Shown here one piece after another: positions 46,080 through 57,491 of a stretch of 64,000 bases of DNA; position 1 is the first letter of the stretch; the number at the start of each line of letters is the position of its first letter. The stretch is taken from contig NC_080672.1 in the NCBI RefSeq assembly GCF_030247195.1, forward strand, positions 85,124,113-85,188,112, read 5' to 3'. The notes under the pieces were generated by a model, which was given only the letters and a program-made list of their open reading frames with translations, did not search any database and was not told the origin of the DNA. A program made the position numbers and the translations under genes. Source of the DNA: Topomyia yanbarensis. Taxonomy: Eukaryota; Arthropoda; Insecta; Diptera; Culicidae.

Positions 46080-47027
46080 ACTATCGAAGTCGATGATTTT
46101 GTTAAGGTTTTAAATGATGAATATAATGTCAAGTATAATTTCACATTTTTCCTGAGTGACTTCAACACAGACCTGCACACTGGTAAATCGCAATGTTTTA
46201 AAGATGTTTTATTGAACATGTCCTACACGTGTATTAAGGATGAGCCCACGTTCTTTCACCGAACGGGCTGTTTCTTGCTTGATCTTTTTCTAACGGATGT
46301 CCCTAACGCGGTCCTTAGATTTGGACAGGTATCTCTGTCAGGAATCTCAAAACATGACTTGATATTTTCTTCGCTTAACTTTTCAGCAAAATTCGAACCA
46401 GAACTAATACATTATAGGGTCTACAAAAATTATGACGCCCAGGGACTAAGTGATGCTTTCGACAACATCGATTGGAGCGAATATATTAGTATCGATCACC
46501 CTGATATGCTAGTTAATATTTTGAATTGCCATCTACACCGAATTCATGATTGGAAGAAATTGGATGAGAAATTGGAAGTGCAGCAAAAGTGTTGAAGATC
46601 ATGCCCATTATAAACGCCTCAGAAACAATACAAATGAACTAATTAAAAAGTCTTAAATTGACTTTGATAGACGAATTTTAATGTGGAAATTCCCAGTAAG
46701 CAACTTTGATATAGCATTACAAAACTCGGTATTTCTATGAAAGGAGCGGTTCAAAATAACTTTGGCCATTCTGCAAACGATATCAACGATTACTTCTCTT
46801 CTAATTTTACCGCTGACAGCTCTTCAGTTCCTACCTTCCACACAAATAACAATGGTTTCCACTATAGGCTTATCCAAGACTATGAAATTATGAACGCCGT
46901 ATCCTCGATTAAATCTAATGCAGTCGGGCTGAATAATATTCCCATACAATATATTAAGTTAATCCTGCCTCATGCACTGCCAATATACGGCATTTATTAT
47001 ATTTGCACTGCCAATATACGGCATTAA
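46080..47027 (+). pseudogene. LINE endonuclease and RT N-terminus, fragment
   Basis: Carries the late part of an APE-type endonuclease: FLSDFNTDLHTG (GDFN-like), CFLLDLFLTDV and SLSGISKHDLIF (SDHDLI-like, with the catalytic Asp changed to Lys). A linker follows (HYKRLRNNTNELIKKS-like, frameshifted), then AVSSIKSNAVGLNNIPIQYI, the start of the RT. It breaks off at a 21-bp direct repeat next to the LOA-like 3' UTR. Jockey/CR1-like by motif style. Stops and frame changes make it a relic. Confidence 0.75.
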
Positions 47028-47520
47028 TTTTATATTTTTTCATTTCGTTTATTTGATAGGTACAAATGCGTTAGCTTGGCGGTGCCAAATTCTTTTGTTT
47101 TTACATTTTCGATATCTTAAAACTAGGAGGTTACAATGTTGAAATATTTTTTTTACAAATGAAAAGAAAGTTTACATCTATCTTAAGACTAGAAATAAGA
47201 TTCAATATACAAGAGAGGGCCAAAAGATTTTTTTTATGAAAAATTTTAAAACAAGGGATTCAGTTTAATATACAAGAGGGGGAGTAATAGTATTTTACGA
47301 AATATTTTACAGTTATCTTAAAACTAACAATATAGTTTAGTACTCAAAAGGGGGAACAAATATTTATGAGAAATTTCACAGATATCTTAAAACTAGGGAT
47401 ACAATTCTATTTACAAGATGGAGGACAAGAGTTTCAATAAAGAGTAAAAATTACAGCTATCTTAAAACTAGGAATACAGAATACAAATTTGATTTTTTTT
47501 TAACGAAGACATATGCTTGG
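47026..47520 (-). repeat. LINE 3' UTR with ~70-bp degenerate tandem repeats
   Basis: On the forward strand TATCTTAAAACTAGG recurs near 47117, 47191 (diverged), 47319, 47383 and 47458, with AATATACAAGAGGGG-type words between. It follows the stop side of the reverse-strand LOA-like element, so I read it as that element's 3' UTR. TTTATTTGATAGGTACAAAT at its outer edge recurs in altered form at 16080. Confidence 0.65.
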
Positions 47521-47888
47521 TTAAGATATTCAGAGGGTGGCTTATTTCCACATCAGTGTAGCAGCAGTTGTATCAAGGACAGGGTAGAGAAGGCGTATCA
47601 AGAACAGGGGAGAGAAGTCGTATGGTGACAGGGAAATAAGAGCAAAACTTGCAATTTCGCTCAAACGGGAGATCAGCGAAACAAACTTGCGCCTCAGTCT
47701 AGTAAGTCGTCGAGTATCGGATTGGCGGAATCCTTCAAAAGTCATCGGACCTCGAGACGCTCTCGCTTCAGTTTCCTTCTATGCAGGCGTAGTGGTAAGG
47801 GCGACGGCGGTTACATAGTGGCACTCTGGAGCTGATCGGTTCCACAAGGTAGGAGGAAACTACAAAAACGCGAAATAAAAGATAGGGG

Positions 47889-48194
47889 CTAAATTGGGAT
47901 ATTTATGGTTTTTATGAAAGTATAAATAAGGGACATATAGGGGAAATCACGATTTGCCAGCATATCTCGGACTGGGACATTGGGTGGTCTACCTCGGGCC
48001 CGAAGGGAATCCTTTAACTGAGACCTGGTGTCCAAATGATAACCCTCGTCACAAGCGCACAGACTACTTTCCGCAAGCTCAATACGCCGCAAATGCGCAT
48101 CCAAGGTGTAGTGGTTGGACATAAGTCGGGACATTACACGAATAAAATGAACCATGGCTTCGTTGATACCTTTGGGATAATCGAATGTAGCCAT
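47889..48194 (-). pseudogene. C-terminal tail of LINE copy A
   Basis: VHFIRVMSRLMSNHYTLDAHL, then ESSLCACDEGYHLDTRSQL and PVRDMLANRDFPYMSLIYTF. The Cys/His cluster is shortened: the expected DIEHV..SC block after GYH is missing compared with copy B (GYQDIDHV at 54730). Confidence 0.7.
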
Positions 48195-48410
48195 CGTCCA
48201 AGTTCACCATTGCTCCCCGAGGTTTGCCAACTGTTGAGTGTCCTCTGATGACAAATACTGAAAAATTCGTAGATGTCACCTTCTAATGCGTCTTTCGTAG
48301 ATGTCACCTTCTAATGCGCCTACCTCTGCTAAAGAGTCGGCCTTTTCATTACCCGGAATAGAGCAATGAGAGGGGACCCAAAGAAAGGAAATCTGGTAAA
48401 ATTTTGCAGA

Positions 48411-48731
48411 TTACTTGCGCAGAGACTCCCGTATCTTCCCCAGAAAATACGGGAATTGCTTTTTAGGCTTCACCGCACGAAGAGCCTCGATAGAGCTGAG
48501 GCTGTCCGAAATGATGAAGTAGTGATCTGTGGGCAGAGTCTCGATGATGCCAAGGGTGTACTGAATAGCAGCTAATTCTGCAACGTAAACTGAAGCGGGA
48601 TCATTGAGCTTGAATGAAGCGGTGATAGTATTATTGAAGCCAGTGTACCCATCGAGATTTGATCCGTGAGTGTAGAACATTTTGTCACAGTCGACTTCTC
48701 GGGATTTATTATAAAGTATATTGTGGATCAC
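48411..48731 (-). pseudogene. RNase H domain of LINE copy A
   Basis: Shows MFYTHGSNLDG (the catalytic D of YTDGS changed to H), SVYVAELAAIQYTLG (Glu) and YFIISDSLSSIEALR (Asp). The C-terminal HxG.GNE part is missing or in another frame. It would degrade the RNA strand after reverse transcription; here it is defective. Confidence 0.8.
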
Positions 48732-48852
48732 AAGGACATAAAACGGGTTTGAGAATTAATCTCAACGAGCCTTTCGAAGTTTTCAATTACCAACGGGTTC
48801 AAAATGTCGCATCGGATGATCAATCGATATGAGAGTTCCCAAAATCGATTGT

Positions 48853-50585
48853 TCAGCGGGAGAAGTGCATGCAACCCAAGGCAATGCGCAAGCAACGATA
48901 CTGGATTATCTCCAGTTTGATGAAGTGAATTTTCGCAGCGGAGCGGAAACAGAAACACCTGTACTCCATCACGGACAATATCGTTGTTTGGTATAACCTG
49001 ATTAGGTCTCCTGGGTGGGCACCCCACCATGTTCCAGTTATTGTTCGGAGAAAATTGATCCTTTGTTGGCACTTGTGTTTCTGATACCTAATGTGACATC
49101 CCCAGGTACCTTTAGAGTCGAACCAGACCCCGAGATATTTAAATGTGAAAACCTGATTGATCGTTACACCCATTAATAGAAGCTGAAGTTGCGCCGGCTC
49201 ACGCTTCCTAGAAAAGACAACCAATTTCTCCGTGGAGAACTCGATACCCAGCTGGAGAGCACAAGCAGACAAATTGTTCAAAGTATCTTGCAATGGTCCT
49301 TGCAAATCGGCAGCTTTGGGCCCTGTAACAGAGACCACCCCGTCCTCTGCAGGTTGTCTTAGCGTGCATGAATTGGCAAGACAACCGTCAATGTCATTCA
49401 CGAAAAGTGCATGTGCTTTTCAGACAACAGGTTTAGCAAAAAGTTATTTAAAATCGGTGAAAGACCATGTTGGTACAGCTTCTCTGACAGAATGTTGATA
49501 GAAACCGAGTCAAAAGCCTCCTTAATATCCAAGAAGACTGATGCCATCTGCTCTTTGCTAGCATAGGCCATTTGGATTTCTGTAGAAAGCAACGCAAGGC
49601 AATCGTTCGTCCCTTTGCCTTTGCGGAAGCCAAATTGTGTATCTGACAGTAAGCCATTTGCTTCAACCCAATTGTCGAGGCGAAACAAGATCATTTTCTC
49701 GAACAACTTCCGAATACAGGACAGCATTGCAATCGGCCGATACGAGTTGTGGTCGGAGGCTGGTTTTCCTGGTTTTTGGATGGCGATGACCTTCACTTGC
49801 CTCCAGTCATGAGGGACAATATTACCCTCAAGAAACTTGTTAAATAAATTCAACATGCGCCTTTTTGCAGTGTCAGGCAGATTCTTCAGCAAGTTGAATT
49901 TGATTCTGTCTAACCCTGGGGCGTTATTGTTGCATGATAAGAGAGCAAGTGAGAACTCCACCATCGAAAACGGTGTTTCGTTCGCGGTATCGTGAGGAGA
50001 CGCGGCGCGGCACGTTTTCTGTACCGGGACAGAGTCCGGACAGATCTTCTTGGCGAAAGCGAATATCCAACGGTTTGAAAATTCCACGTTCTCGTTGGTA
50101 CTATTACGGTTACGCATACGTCGAGCCGTACCCCAAAGAGTGCTCATCGCTGCTTCTCTCGTTAACCCGTCGACGAACCGGCGCCAATAACTGCGTTTTT
50201 TGGCTTTCATTAGACTCTTCATTCGCCTTTCTAACGACGCGTACTGTAGATAGCTAGCGGGTAACCCGTCTTCCCGGAAGCCCTTATATGCAGTGGACTT
50301 TTCCGCGTACAGCTCTGAGCACTCTTTATCCCACCACAGGGTGGAAGCCCGTCCATGGGTATTCGCGCTGGGTACTGGTTTAGTCTGAGCTTGATTCGCA
50401 CTGTCGAGAATCAAGCCAGCCAAAAACCTGTACTCTTCCTCCGGAGGAAGTTCTTGAGTGGATTCGATTTTAACGGATATCGCGGTCGCGTAACTCTTCC
50501 AATTAATGTTCCGTGTGAGGTCATACGAGACATTGATTGTTTCCGATGGTCTTGAACCGTTAGCAATTGAAATCACGATAGGCAA
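48853..50585 (-). pseudogene. LOA/I-like reverse transcriptase, active-site region damaged
   Basis: Frame 50585-49398 has STLWWDKECSELYAEK, NNAPGLDRIKFNLLKNLP, NSYRPIAMLSCIRKLFEKM, DTQFGFRKGKGTNDCLALL and VFLDIKEAFDSV (first catalytic Asp). It then breaks at LLSEKHMHFS, and the next frame (49401-48853) starts at VNDIDGC: about 30 residues with the GLPQG block are lost. The FADD-like box reads RQPAEDGVV, so one aspartate is gone. It continues with FKYLGVWFDSKGTWGCHI, TGTWWGAHPGDLIRLYQTT. Inactive. Confidence 0.85.
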
Positions 50586-50639
50586 ATGATCGCTACCGTG
50601 GGGATCGGGGAGCGTTTTTTACTTGATCCGTACACAGTA

Positions 50640-50860
50640 GCTCAGAATCAAAGCATTGCAAGGGACGAACCCCGGTTGTTACTCGCTTCTTCGTAAATAT
50701 AACCAATAAGTATAAGTTTTGCTTGGGTTAACCGACAATTCTGACCAACAGCATTGTCCAATGAAATGTACATTACATTAATCTTTGTCAAGCCAAATGA
50801 CCCGCGTGGTTAAAGCCTGAAATGAATATGTAAATAAATAAATAATATTTCTTGGTTCCT
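50640..50860 (+). repeat. LINE 3' end with short (AAAT)n tail
   Basis: Noncoding block ending in GCCTGAAATGAATATGTAAA and TAAATAAATAA. A tetranucleotide tail suggests a LINE 3' terminus. It could be the distal end of the forward LINE fragment at 46080-47027, into which copy A inserted; this is inference. Confidence 0.45.
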
Positions 50861-51049
50861 TAAAATACTGGTGGGGCGTATTATCCCTACCCGCTTTCCT
50901 TATTTACTTGCACATAAAAATCTTTCGAAAAATTGTAGCTCGATAATAGTTGCATTTTTCAATTGATAAAGCCACGGTGATGTCTACTTTATACAACACG
51001 GCGAGAAGAATGCGTAACAGTAGCTCAACTAGATTAGCCTGCACTGAGA

Positions 51050-51086
51050 ACTATAGTGACTATAGTGACTATAGTGACTATAGTCT
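51050..51086. repeat. Four 9-bp tandem repeats GACTATAGT
   Basis: ACTATAGTG occurs four times head to tail immediately upstream of LINE copy B sequence. Confidence 0.9.
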
Positions 51087-51089
51087 TAA

Positions 51090-53046
51090 GAAATTTCCTT
51101 CCTCCATCGCCTACCAATGAATTCCCTGAGCTCTCATCCCCCTTCTCCGTTGATGAACTTAACCTTGCTTTATCGACGTGCTGCAACACTTCTCCTGGAT
51201 TGGACGGATTTAAATTATTAAAAAAATTATCAGATAACTCACTTAGGGTTCTTTTGCATATTTTCAATTCTCTCATACAAACAAATAACATTTCCAAGCT
51301 CGTGGAGAGAGGTTAAAGTAATTTGTTTGGCGAAACCTGGAAAAGATCCATCTTTGGAAGAATCATATCGACCAATTTGTTTGCAGGCATGCGCAAGAAA
51401 ATTAGTGGAACGTTTGGTTTTAAATAGATTGGAAATTTGGGCGGAACATAACAAAAAGCTGTCAAATACACAAAACAGTTTTAGAAAAGGTCGTGGCACC
51501 AGAGACTGCTTAGCACTACTGTCATGTAGTATTGAGCTAGCTTTTTGTAAATCCGAGGAATTGACGGCAGTATTTTTGGATATAAAAGGAGCCTACGAGG
51601 CTGTGCTACCTGATGTACTCATAAAAAAGTTGTTTCAGGTGGGTGTACCATTGTTTCTTGTCAATTTCTTGAATAATTTACTATCTCTCAAGACAATGAT
51701 TTTTTCTTTAATAATTCATTTACAATATCGCGACAGAGTTACTTCGGATTACCTCAGGGATCATGCCTAAGCCCTTTTCTGTACAATATGTTTACAAGCG
51801 ATATAGATTTGTGCATAGAAGAGGATGTAGTCCTAGTGCTGCTGATGATGCTGTCATTTGGGCCACTGCATCGAAACGATCCCCTTTACAGGTAGTGAGA
51901 CCCTTACAAAACACCATAAACAACTTGGAAAGCTAGGCTAAGAATAATGGATTAACCTTTTCCAATAGTTAGACTGAGTTATTGACCTTTTCCCGAAAGC
52001 ATAACCCAGTGGAACTAAATTTAAAGATGCATAATATGCAAATGACAATTGCAAACGTATTTCTTTACCTTGGAGTTTGGTTTTACAGGAAACTTCTCTG
52101 GAATACTCATATTGCATACATAGTAAGTAAATGTCAACTTCGCACAAACTTTCTGAGGTCTCTTACCGGAACTTGGTGGGGCGCCCACCACTCGAACTTG
52201 CTAACGTTATACAAAACTACAATTCGGCTGTTATTAGAATATGGCTGTTTCGTATTTAGCACGACTTCAATTCATCATCACTTCAAGTTTGCTAGAATTA
52301 AGTACAAATGCATTAGAATTTCAATTGGGTTGATGCAATCCACTCACAATATGTCATTGGAAGTTATAGCAGGTATTCAGCCTCTATGGAACAGAATACA
52401 CGAACTGAACACCCGGTTCGTTACATAATGCTTAGTAGCACAGCATCCTGTTGTTAATATCTTCGACGAAAATTTTGCTATTAAACCAGACTCTAACTGC
52501 TTGATCAGTTATAGATAGTGCATATCTACTGAATTTTTCATTACTGCTGAAAGGAACTTTGAAGACTTTTCTCTCAAAACACATTCTTTTGTGCCACAAA
52601 TAGACACTATGCTATTCGAAAAGCTACGCAATATCCAGGAGACCGACCGCCCAAAGTATGCCTCCGACGCGCTCGCTCCATTTCTGGATAACTATAGCCA
52701 ACAGTGCTTTTTTACGCAGATTGATCAAAAATTGATGAAAAAGTAGGGTTCGGTGTGTTTAACACCCAGAATAGCTACTATTATCACCTGCAGGAACCCT
52801 GCTCCGTCTTTACAGCAGAGATTTTAGCACTACTCCAAAGCTGCAATATAATCGAACGATCAATCCCGGAAAATTATTTGGTTTGCAGCTGACAGCTTGG
52901 GCGCTTTGGAAGCATTAAAAACTCGCAAAATAGATTGCAAATCCCCGTTGATACTGACGGAAATCCGTAGTTTGAGCGATAAATTAACCAAGAGAGGATA
53001 CAATATAAAATTTATTTGGTTTCCGGCTCATTGCGGTATGCAAGGC
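51090..53046 (+). pseudogene. LOA/I-like RT plus N-terminal RNase H, copy B
   Basis: Blocks in order: STCCNTSPGLDGFKLLKKL, KPGKDPSLEESYRPICL, NTQNSFRKGRGTRDCLALL, VFLDIKGAYEAV, then a frameshift into GLPQGSCLSPFLYNMF-like sequence (about 51755-51795), ALADDAVIW-like region around 51840 in a disrupted frame, FLYLGVWFYRKLLWNTHI, TGTWWGAHHSNLLTLYKTT, and RNase H FIWFPAHCGMQGN at about 53010-53046. Multiple stops and frameshifts. It could not make protein. Confidence 0.8.
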
Positions 53047-53047
53047 A

Positions 53048-54424
53048 ATAGGGTGCTTGCAGAGCGCATATGTATTGGTAAGCCGTTGGGCAGGCAAAAA
53101 TGACAGTTGCATATAATGTATATGGAGCGGATAGATTGATTTATTTTAAATATTTAATTCACAATTTTAAGAGCCAATATGAGAAAATATAATGTATTAT
53201 AGGAATCACAATTAAATATTCATTGCGTGACATAATGTTTTCTATCGTTTGAACCGGATACGCGGACAAAATAAGTAAAGCATTGCCAATGCTATGCTTC
53301 ATACCCATGGAAACAACGAGCATTCCAAAAGATTTTTGCAGAAAAAATGCTTTTTATTTCAAATTTGTGAAATATTTTGTGCATCGAGAGTTTATGCATA
53401 CAAAAAAGCGTCTAGACTTGAAAGGTTTTAAGGCCTATACGACTCAAGGGGGGCGGGGTAAGGGTTTCGGTATAAAGAAAACACTTTTTGCGATTTTTTA
53501 GAAATTTGAGTGAAGCGAATTAATCAAAACTTGTACATTATAATATTTCATTTCATTAACATGCTGTAATTTTTCTATGCAAAAATATCAACAAGCGAGT
53601 CGGAGGTGAAGCTTTTCGTAGAACGTCTTTGAAAAAACACGACTTGAAGTGTTAACTGCCATTCAAAGACTACTGAACCGATTTATTTCAATCTTTGCAT
53701 ATACATTCTATGTAAAAAATACCTAACCCCTACGTTAAGTCTTCGAGATAATTTTTCAAAAGTTTTGCTCGATTCGCTTCAGTTACATTTCTAAAAAAAT
53801 CGCAAAATAAAGTGTATTTTCATACTGAAACCCTTTACCCGTACTCCCACCTCCTGATACAAGTTTTAAACATGTTGAATTTGGCTTTCTTATCATAAAT
53901 AGTAGGGTGAAATTTTATGCTATTTCAATGCATATTTGAAAAATGTAATTTGCAAAAAATATAAGTTTTATTTTTATAGGTGAACAAATATGATATCTGA
54001 AGTGTCAGTAGATTCCACAGGAGCAAACCAAATGTTTCTTACGTTTACATGCTTGGGTTTGGAAAATTTGGTTTGATACCAAGTCGGTCTACTTCAGTAC
54101 ATTTAGTATTGTACATTTCCCTACGATTGAACCGAGCAGTTCTGGACAATTAAACGCCAGCGAAAAGCGAAACTATACTTCCTCTTCACGATTGTCCTTT
54201 TTGCAACCATCAACTACACACGTTCTAAACGCGAGTTTATATGTAAAAATCTTCAAATAATCCTTTGTGTTTATTGCCATATAATCACAGATTATTATTA
54301 TGGAACTGGGTGGATTTATTGTTGAGAAGAATATCATTTTGCTCGAACTTTTAACTTGCTGCATGGAACGTAAACATGCAATGTGTGCCCAACAGATGCT
54401 TTGACTGTGTGTGTAGCAAGAGCC
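53048..54424. mobile_element. TIR element (~1.4 kb) nested in the RNase H of LINE copy B
   Basis: The LINE frame reads MQGN before and ELADTIAKRGALEG after, so the intervening 1.37 kb is an insertion. Its ends are AGGGTGCTTGC and, inverted, AGGGCTCTTGC, each followed at about 22-24 bp by GTTGGGCA. The flanks share AT. No transposase frame is seen. It holds a smaller MITE. Confidence 0.75.
53443..53857. mobile_element. Inner MITE, third nesting level
   Basis: Inverted repeats: left GGGTAAGGGTTTCGGTAT and TTTTTGCGATTTTTTAGAAA, right inverted GGGTAAAGGGTTTCAGTATG and TTTTGCGATTTTTTTAGAAA, about 90 bp in all. The middle matches the fragment at 29105-29315. Exact ends are uncertain by a few bases. 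Confidence 0.75.
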
Positions 54425-54780
54425 CTATGAGCTAGCTGATACCATTGCGAAGAGAGGTGCTTTGGAGGGACATATGTTTGAGAGAGAAATTCAGTCCACA
54501 GAATATCGCACATCGGTTAGGAAAAAGACTCTTCAAGATTGGCAGGTACAGTAGAACGCAGGCGAGTTAGGAAGATATTGCCATTTGATTTTCCCGATTA
54601 ACTTAAATGTACACCGACCGTTCATTAAAAACATGAGCAGAATTATTGCCAATCACTTTACATTAAATAGTCATCTCTACCAAAAGAATATTACCAACTC
54701 TAATCAGTGCACCTGCGAATTTGGATATCAAGACATTGATCACGTTACTGGCTTTGCCCCACATTTTTGAATGCGAGGAA
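54410..54780 (+). pseudogene. RNase H end and Cys/His tail of LINE copy B
   Basis: ELADTIAKRGALEGHMFERE resumes the RNase H frame after the insertion, followed (frame disrupted near 54550) by FIKNMSRIIANHFTLNSHLY and NQCTCEFGYQDIDHVTG, the conserved terminal Cys/His region of LOA/I-like ORF2 proteins. Confidence 0.75.
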
Positions 54781-54925
54781 AATATTGTTGGATAAAGTAT
54801 ATCGTTTCAACAGTGGCGGCGCGAGGTGTTTTGCCGCTCGGGGCCATAAATTAAATTTTCCGCCCCTTTTATAATGAATTTTCAAAAGAGTTCGATTTTT
54901 CCCGCCTATTCATATGAAACATATA

Positions 54926-56550
54926 CAGGGTGTTTGGTTCATAAGTAAGAATCTCTCGAGGGGTGATTTACTGTCATATTTGGAGCAAAAAATCGTTCTA
55001 CACATACCACCAAATCTCAACCGTTACAGAGTTATTAAACTTTTTGTGTAAAAATCTTGTTTATCTTAAAACACCTCTAACTCAAAAAGTATACCTCGTA
55101 TTTTAAATCTTTTAGTGCCATTGGAAAGGTGAGAAAATTTTCTATTGAATAATGTTCTCATATCTTTCAGATAATTAGTTTTAATTACCTTTTAGTTGTA
55201 AAGTAGTTAAAAGTTAGTGTTTTTGAGGAGGTTTTTGTTAATTTTCTCAAAATAATGAATTATGATTATAGCAATATCTATTATGCAAAAGTTGGGTTTG
55301 AGGACGATTCATAATTTTTTCTTCAACCTAATATTCGTATCTCTTCTCGTTTCCTTGTAATTCGACTTCTAAACTTTTCCTGTAATTGACTTGCAAGTTC
55401 TTAAAAGACCCTAATCTAAAAAATATGCTTTATATCGCTATTATCAGGGCTTCATTGGAAAGCTGAGAAAATTTTCTTTCGATGTATGTACAGATATCTT
55501 TTAGTTAAGTGTACTACATGACTTTTTACAAGTAAAATAACTCAAAATTTGCGTTTTTTGGCGATTTTTGTAATTATTCTAATTATTAATCAACTAAATT
55601 TATCGTCACTATTGTTCATTTGGTGCCCCTTAATATTCTATACAACTTGCTATTTGACACTTTATCCCTATCGCTTTTTATTTCGCTGCAATTTAATAGT
55701 TAACACAGCATGGCCTTATCACAATTGCAGTGGGTTCGAAATCATTGTTTTTGCATATGAAACGAGAAGATAAAAATGATTTTGCTTCGAAACTAAAAGA
55801 GATAATTGAATAGAGTCAAAGGAAGAATTGTAGAACTTACTGAGATGCATTAATTCCATGATAATAATGGTGAAGTTCATTATTTATTATTTTAAGAAAA
55901 TAACGGAAATGCTAATAATAACACTAACTTTAAACTAATTAACTTCTAAAAGAATACTAAATTCACTTAACTGAAAGGTATTAATACATTTTTCTCTGCA
56001 AAGTTTTCCTGACTTTCGAATAAAAATAAGAAAAGGTACAATAAGTGCCATACTTTTTCAATAAGAGCTGGGATAAGTGAATATGAGATGAAAACATCCA
56101 AGTTCAATAACCCAAACACATGAAAACAAGACAAGATAAGTATATCATGTCAAAGAACAAATTATACAACTTTTTAAGACTAACAATTTGAATTATTTAA
56201 ATAGTGATGTTAACTATTAAGATTTTCGCGAAGTGAACGAAAAATCGATCAAAATTGATAAATTTTAAATAAATTACTGTGAAAAGATTACTTAACCTCA
56301 TTCGCTGAAATATTTGAGGCCATTTTTCAGTGGAAAATTTTCTCACATATCCAATGAATCTAAAAGATTTGAAATACAAAGTATATTTTTTGAGTTAGAG
56401 CCATTTTAAGACGACTAAGTTTTTAACACAAAAAGTTCAATAACTTAGTAACGGTTGAGATTTCATGGTATGTGTAGAACGATTTTTTTTCTCAAAATAT
56501 GACAGTCAATCATCCCTCGAGAGGTTCTTAACCATGAACCAAACACCCTG
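54926..56550. mobile_element. Fold-back element with >300-bp inverted repeats
   Basis: 1625 bp. The left end is CAGGGTGTTTGGTTCATAAG and the right end, inverted, is CAGGGTGTTTGGTTCATGGT. Homology continues through CTCTCGAGGG, CTGTCATATTT, ATCGTTCTACACATACCA and TTTTCTATTGAA-type words for over 300 bp on each side. A further direct copy of part of the arm is at 55325-55530. No transposase. TAT-like flanks, target duplication not settled. Confidence 0.75.
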
Positions 56551-56559
56551 TATGATAAA

Positions 56560-57490
56560 AGTATTAGAAAATGTATACATAAAAATTAACTTTTTCACAT
56601 TTTATTGCCGATATTTTGTCCTGGAAGTAGTGCTGCGCATTAATTTCCTCTCGAAAGGTGGCGCTAGGACTCCGTTCACATGTTCGCTCCGGCCTTTTAA
56701 TTATAGCAAAAATTGGTGCCTAAACCCTCAGTAGCATAAAAAAAAATTAGCTATAATTACCCTAAATATAAAATAAAAGTATGAAATATAAGTGCAAGAT
56801 TAACTAATTTTAAAATTATATATAAAAAATGGCGAAATCACTAAAACAATTACTATTGAATACATTAGAATTATTTTAAAAAATGTAACGCATTTTTAAA
56901 ACTTACATAGGGTAGACGAGCCCTTATTCATCTCATAAGTCACGATGTCACACTATTTCGGTGATAACTCGGCTTTTAGTGATTGGATTGCGCTTAAATA
57001 GATATCAACATCTTTGCTTCGTTTCTAAGAAGCAAATCAATAAAAAATATAACTTGGACAATGTAAAATACTCGCGTTTGTACGAAGCAAAAAGTCGAAT
57101 ACAATGCACACTTATTCATCCTACTATTTGAATTAATGCGTTGAATAGAGATAGCAGACCCTGCTCCAAATAATATGTTCAAAAGGGTTGGATGAATGGA
57201 GGTGCTAAGATGAATTAGGGCACAGTAACCCTATTTAAAAAAACTGATAAAAGAATTGGACACATCATTTTAAAATATTATTCTTGTAAATTACTGGCGA
57301 TCAACCATTTCCTTTTCAAATTCTCTAGCTAAACGTTCAGATAAACAATTTCCTATTACACCAATTTTGTTTATAAACAATAACGTTTATCTATAACTAT
57401 ACGTTTTGGCTAAGGCAAAACTAGCTTATAAAACTAATTATTGAGATTATTAAATTTCATTTGAGCACTAGCATATATAAGTATTATTTT
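56560..57490. other. Intergenic DNA, nothing recognised
   Basis: AT-rich, no supported frame or repeat boundary. Confidence 0.4.
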
Positions 57491-57491
57491 A

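Larger units (their letters stand above)
47026..50640 (-). mobile_element. LOA/I-like LINE with RNase H, copy A, 5'-truncated
   Basis: The reverse-strand order is endonuclease end (DPHGSDHLPIVI at about 50610-50575), linker, RT, C-terminal RT domain, RNase H, a Cys/His tail, then the 3' UTR. Presence of RNase H after RT is a mark of the LOA/I group. The 5' part is missing. Confidence 0.82.
51090..54780 (+). mobile_element. LOA/I-like LINE, copy B, split by a nested transposon
   Basis: RT starts at about 51090 (FLPPSPTNEFPELSSPF), and the C-terminal RT domain, RNase H and Cys/His tail follow to about 54780. The RNase H is interrupted at 53048-54424. Same family style as copy A but clearly diverged from it and in opposite orientation. 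The 3' UTR is not identified. Confidence 0.82.
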
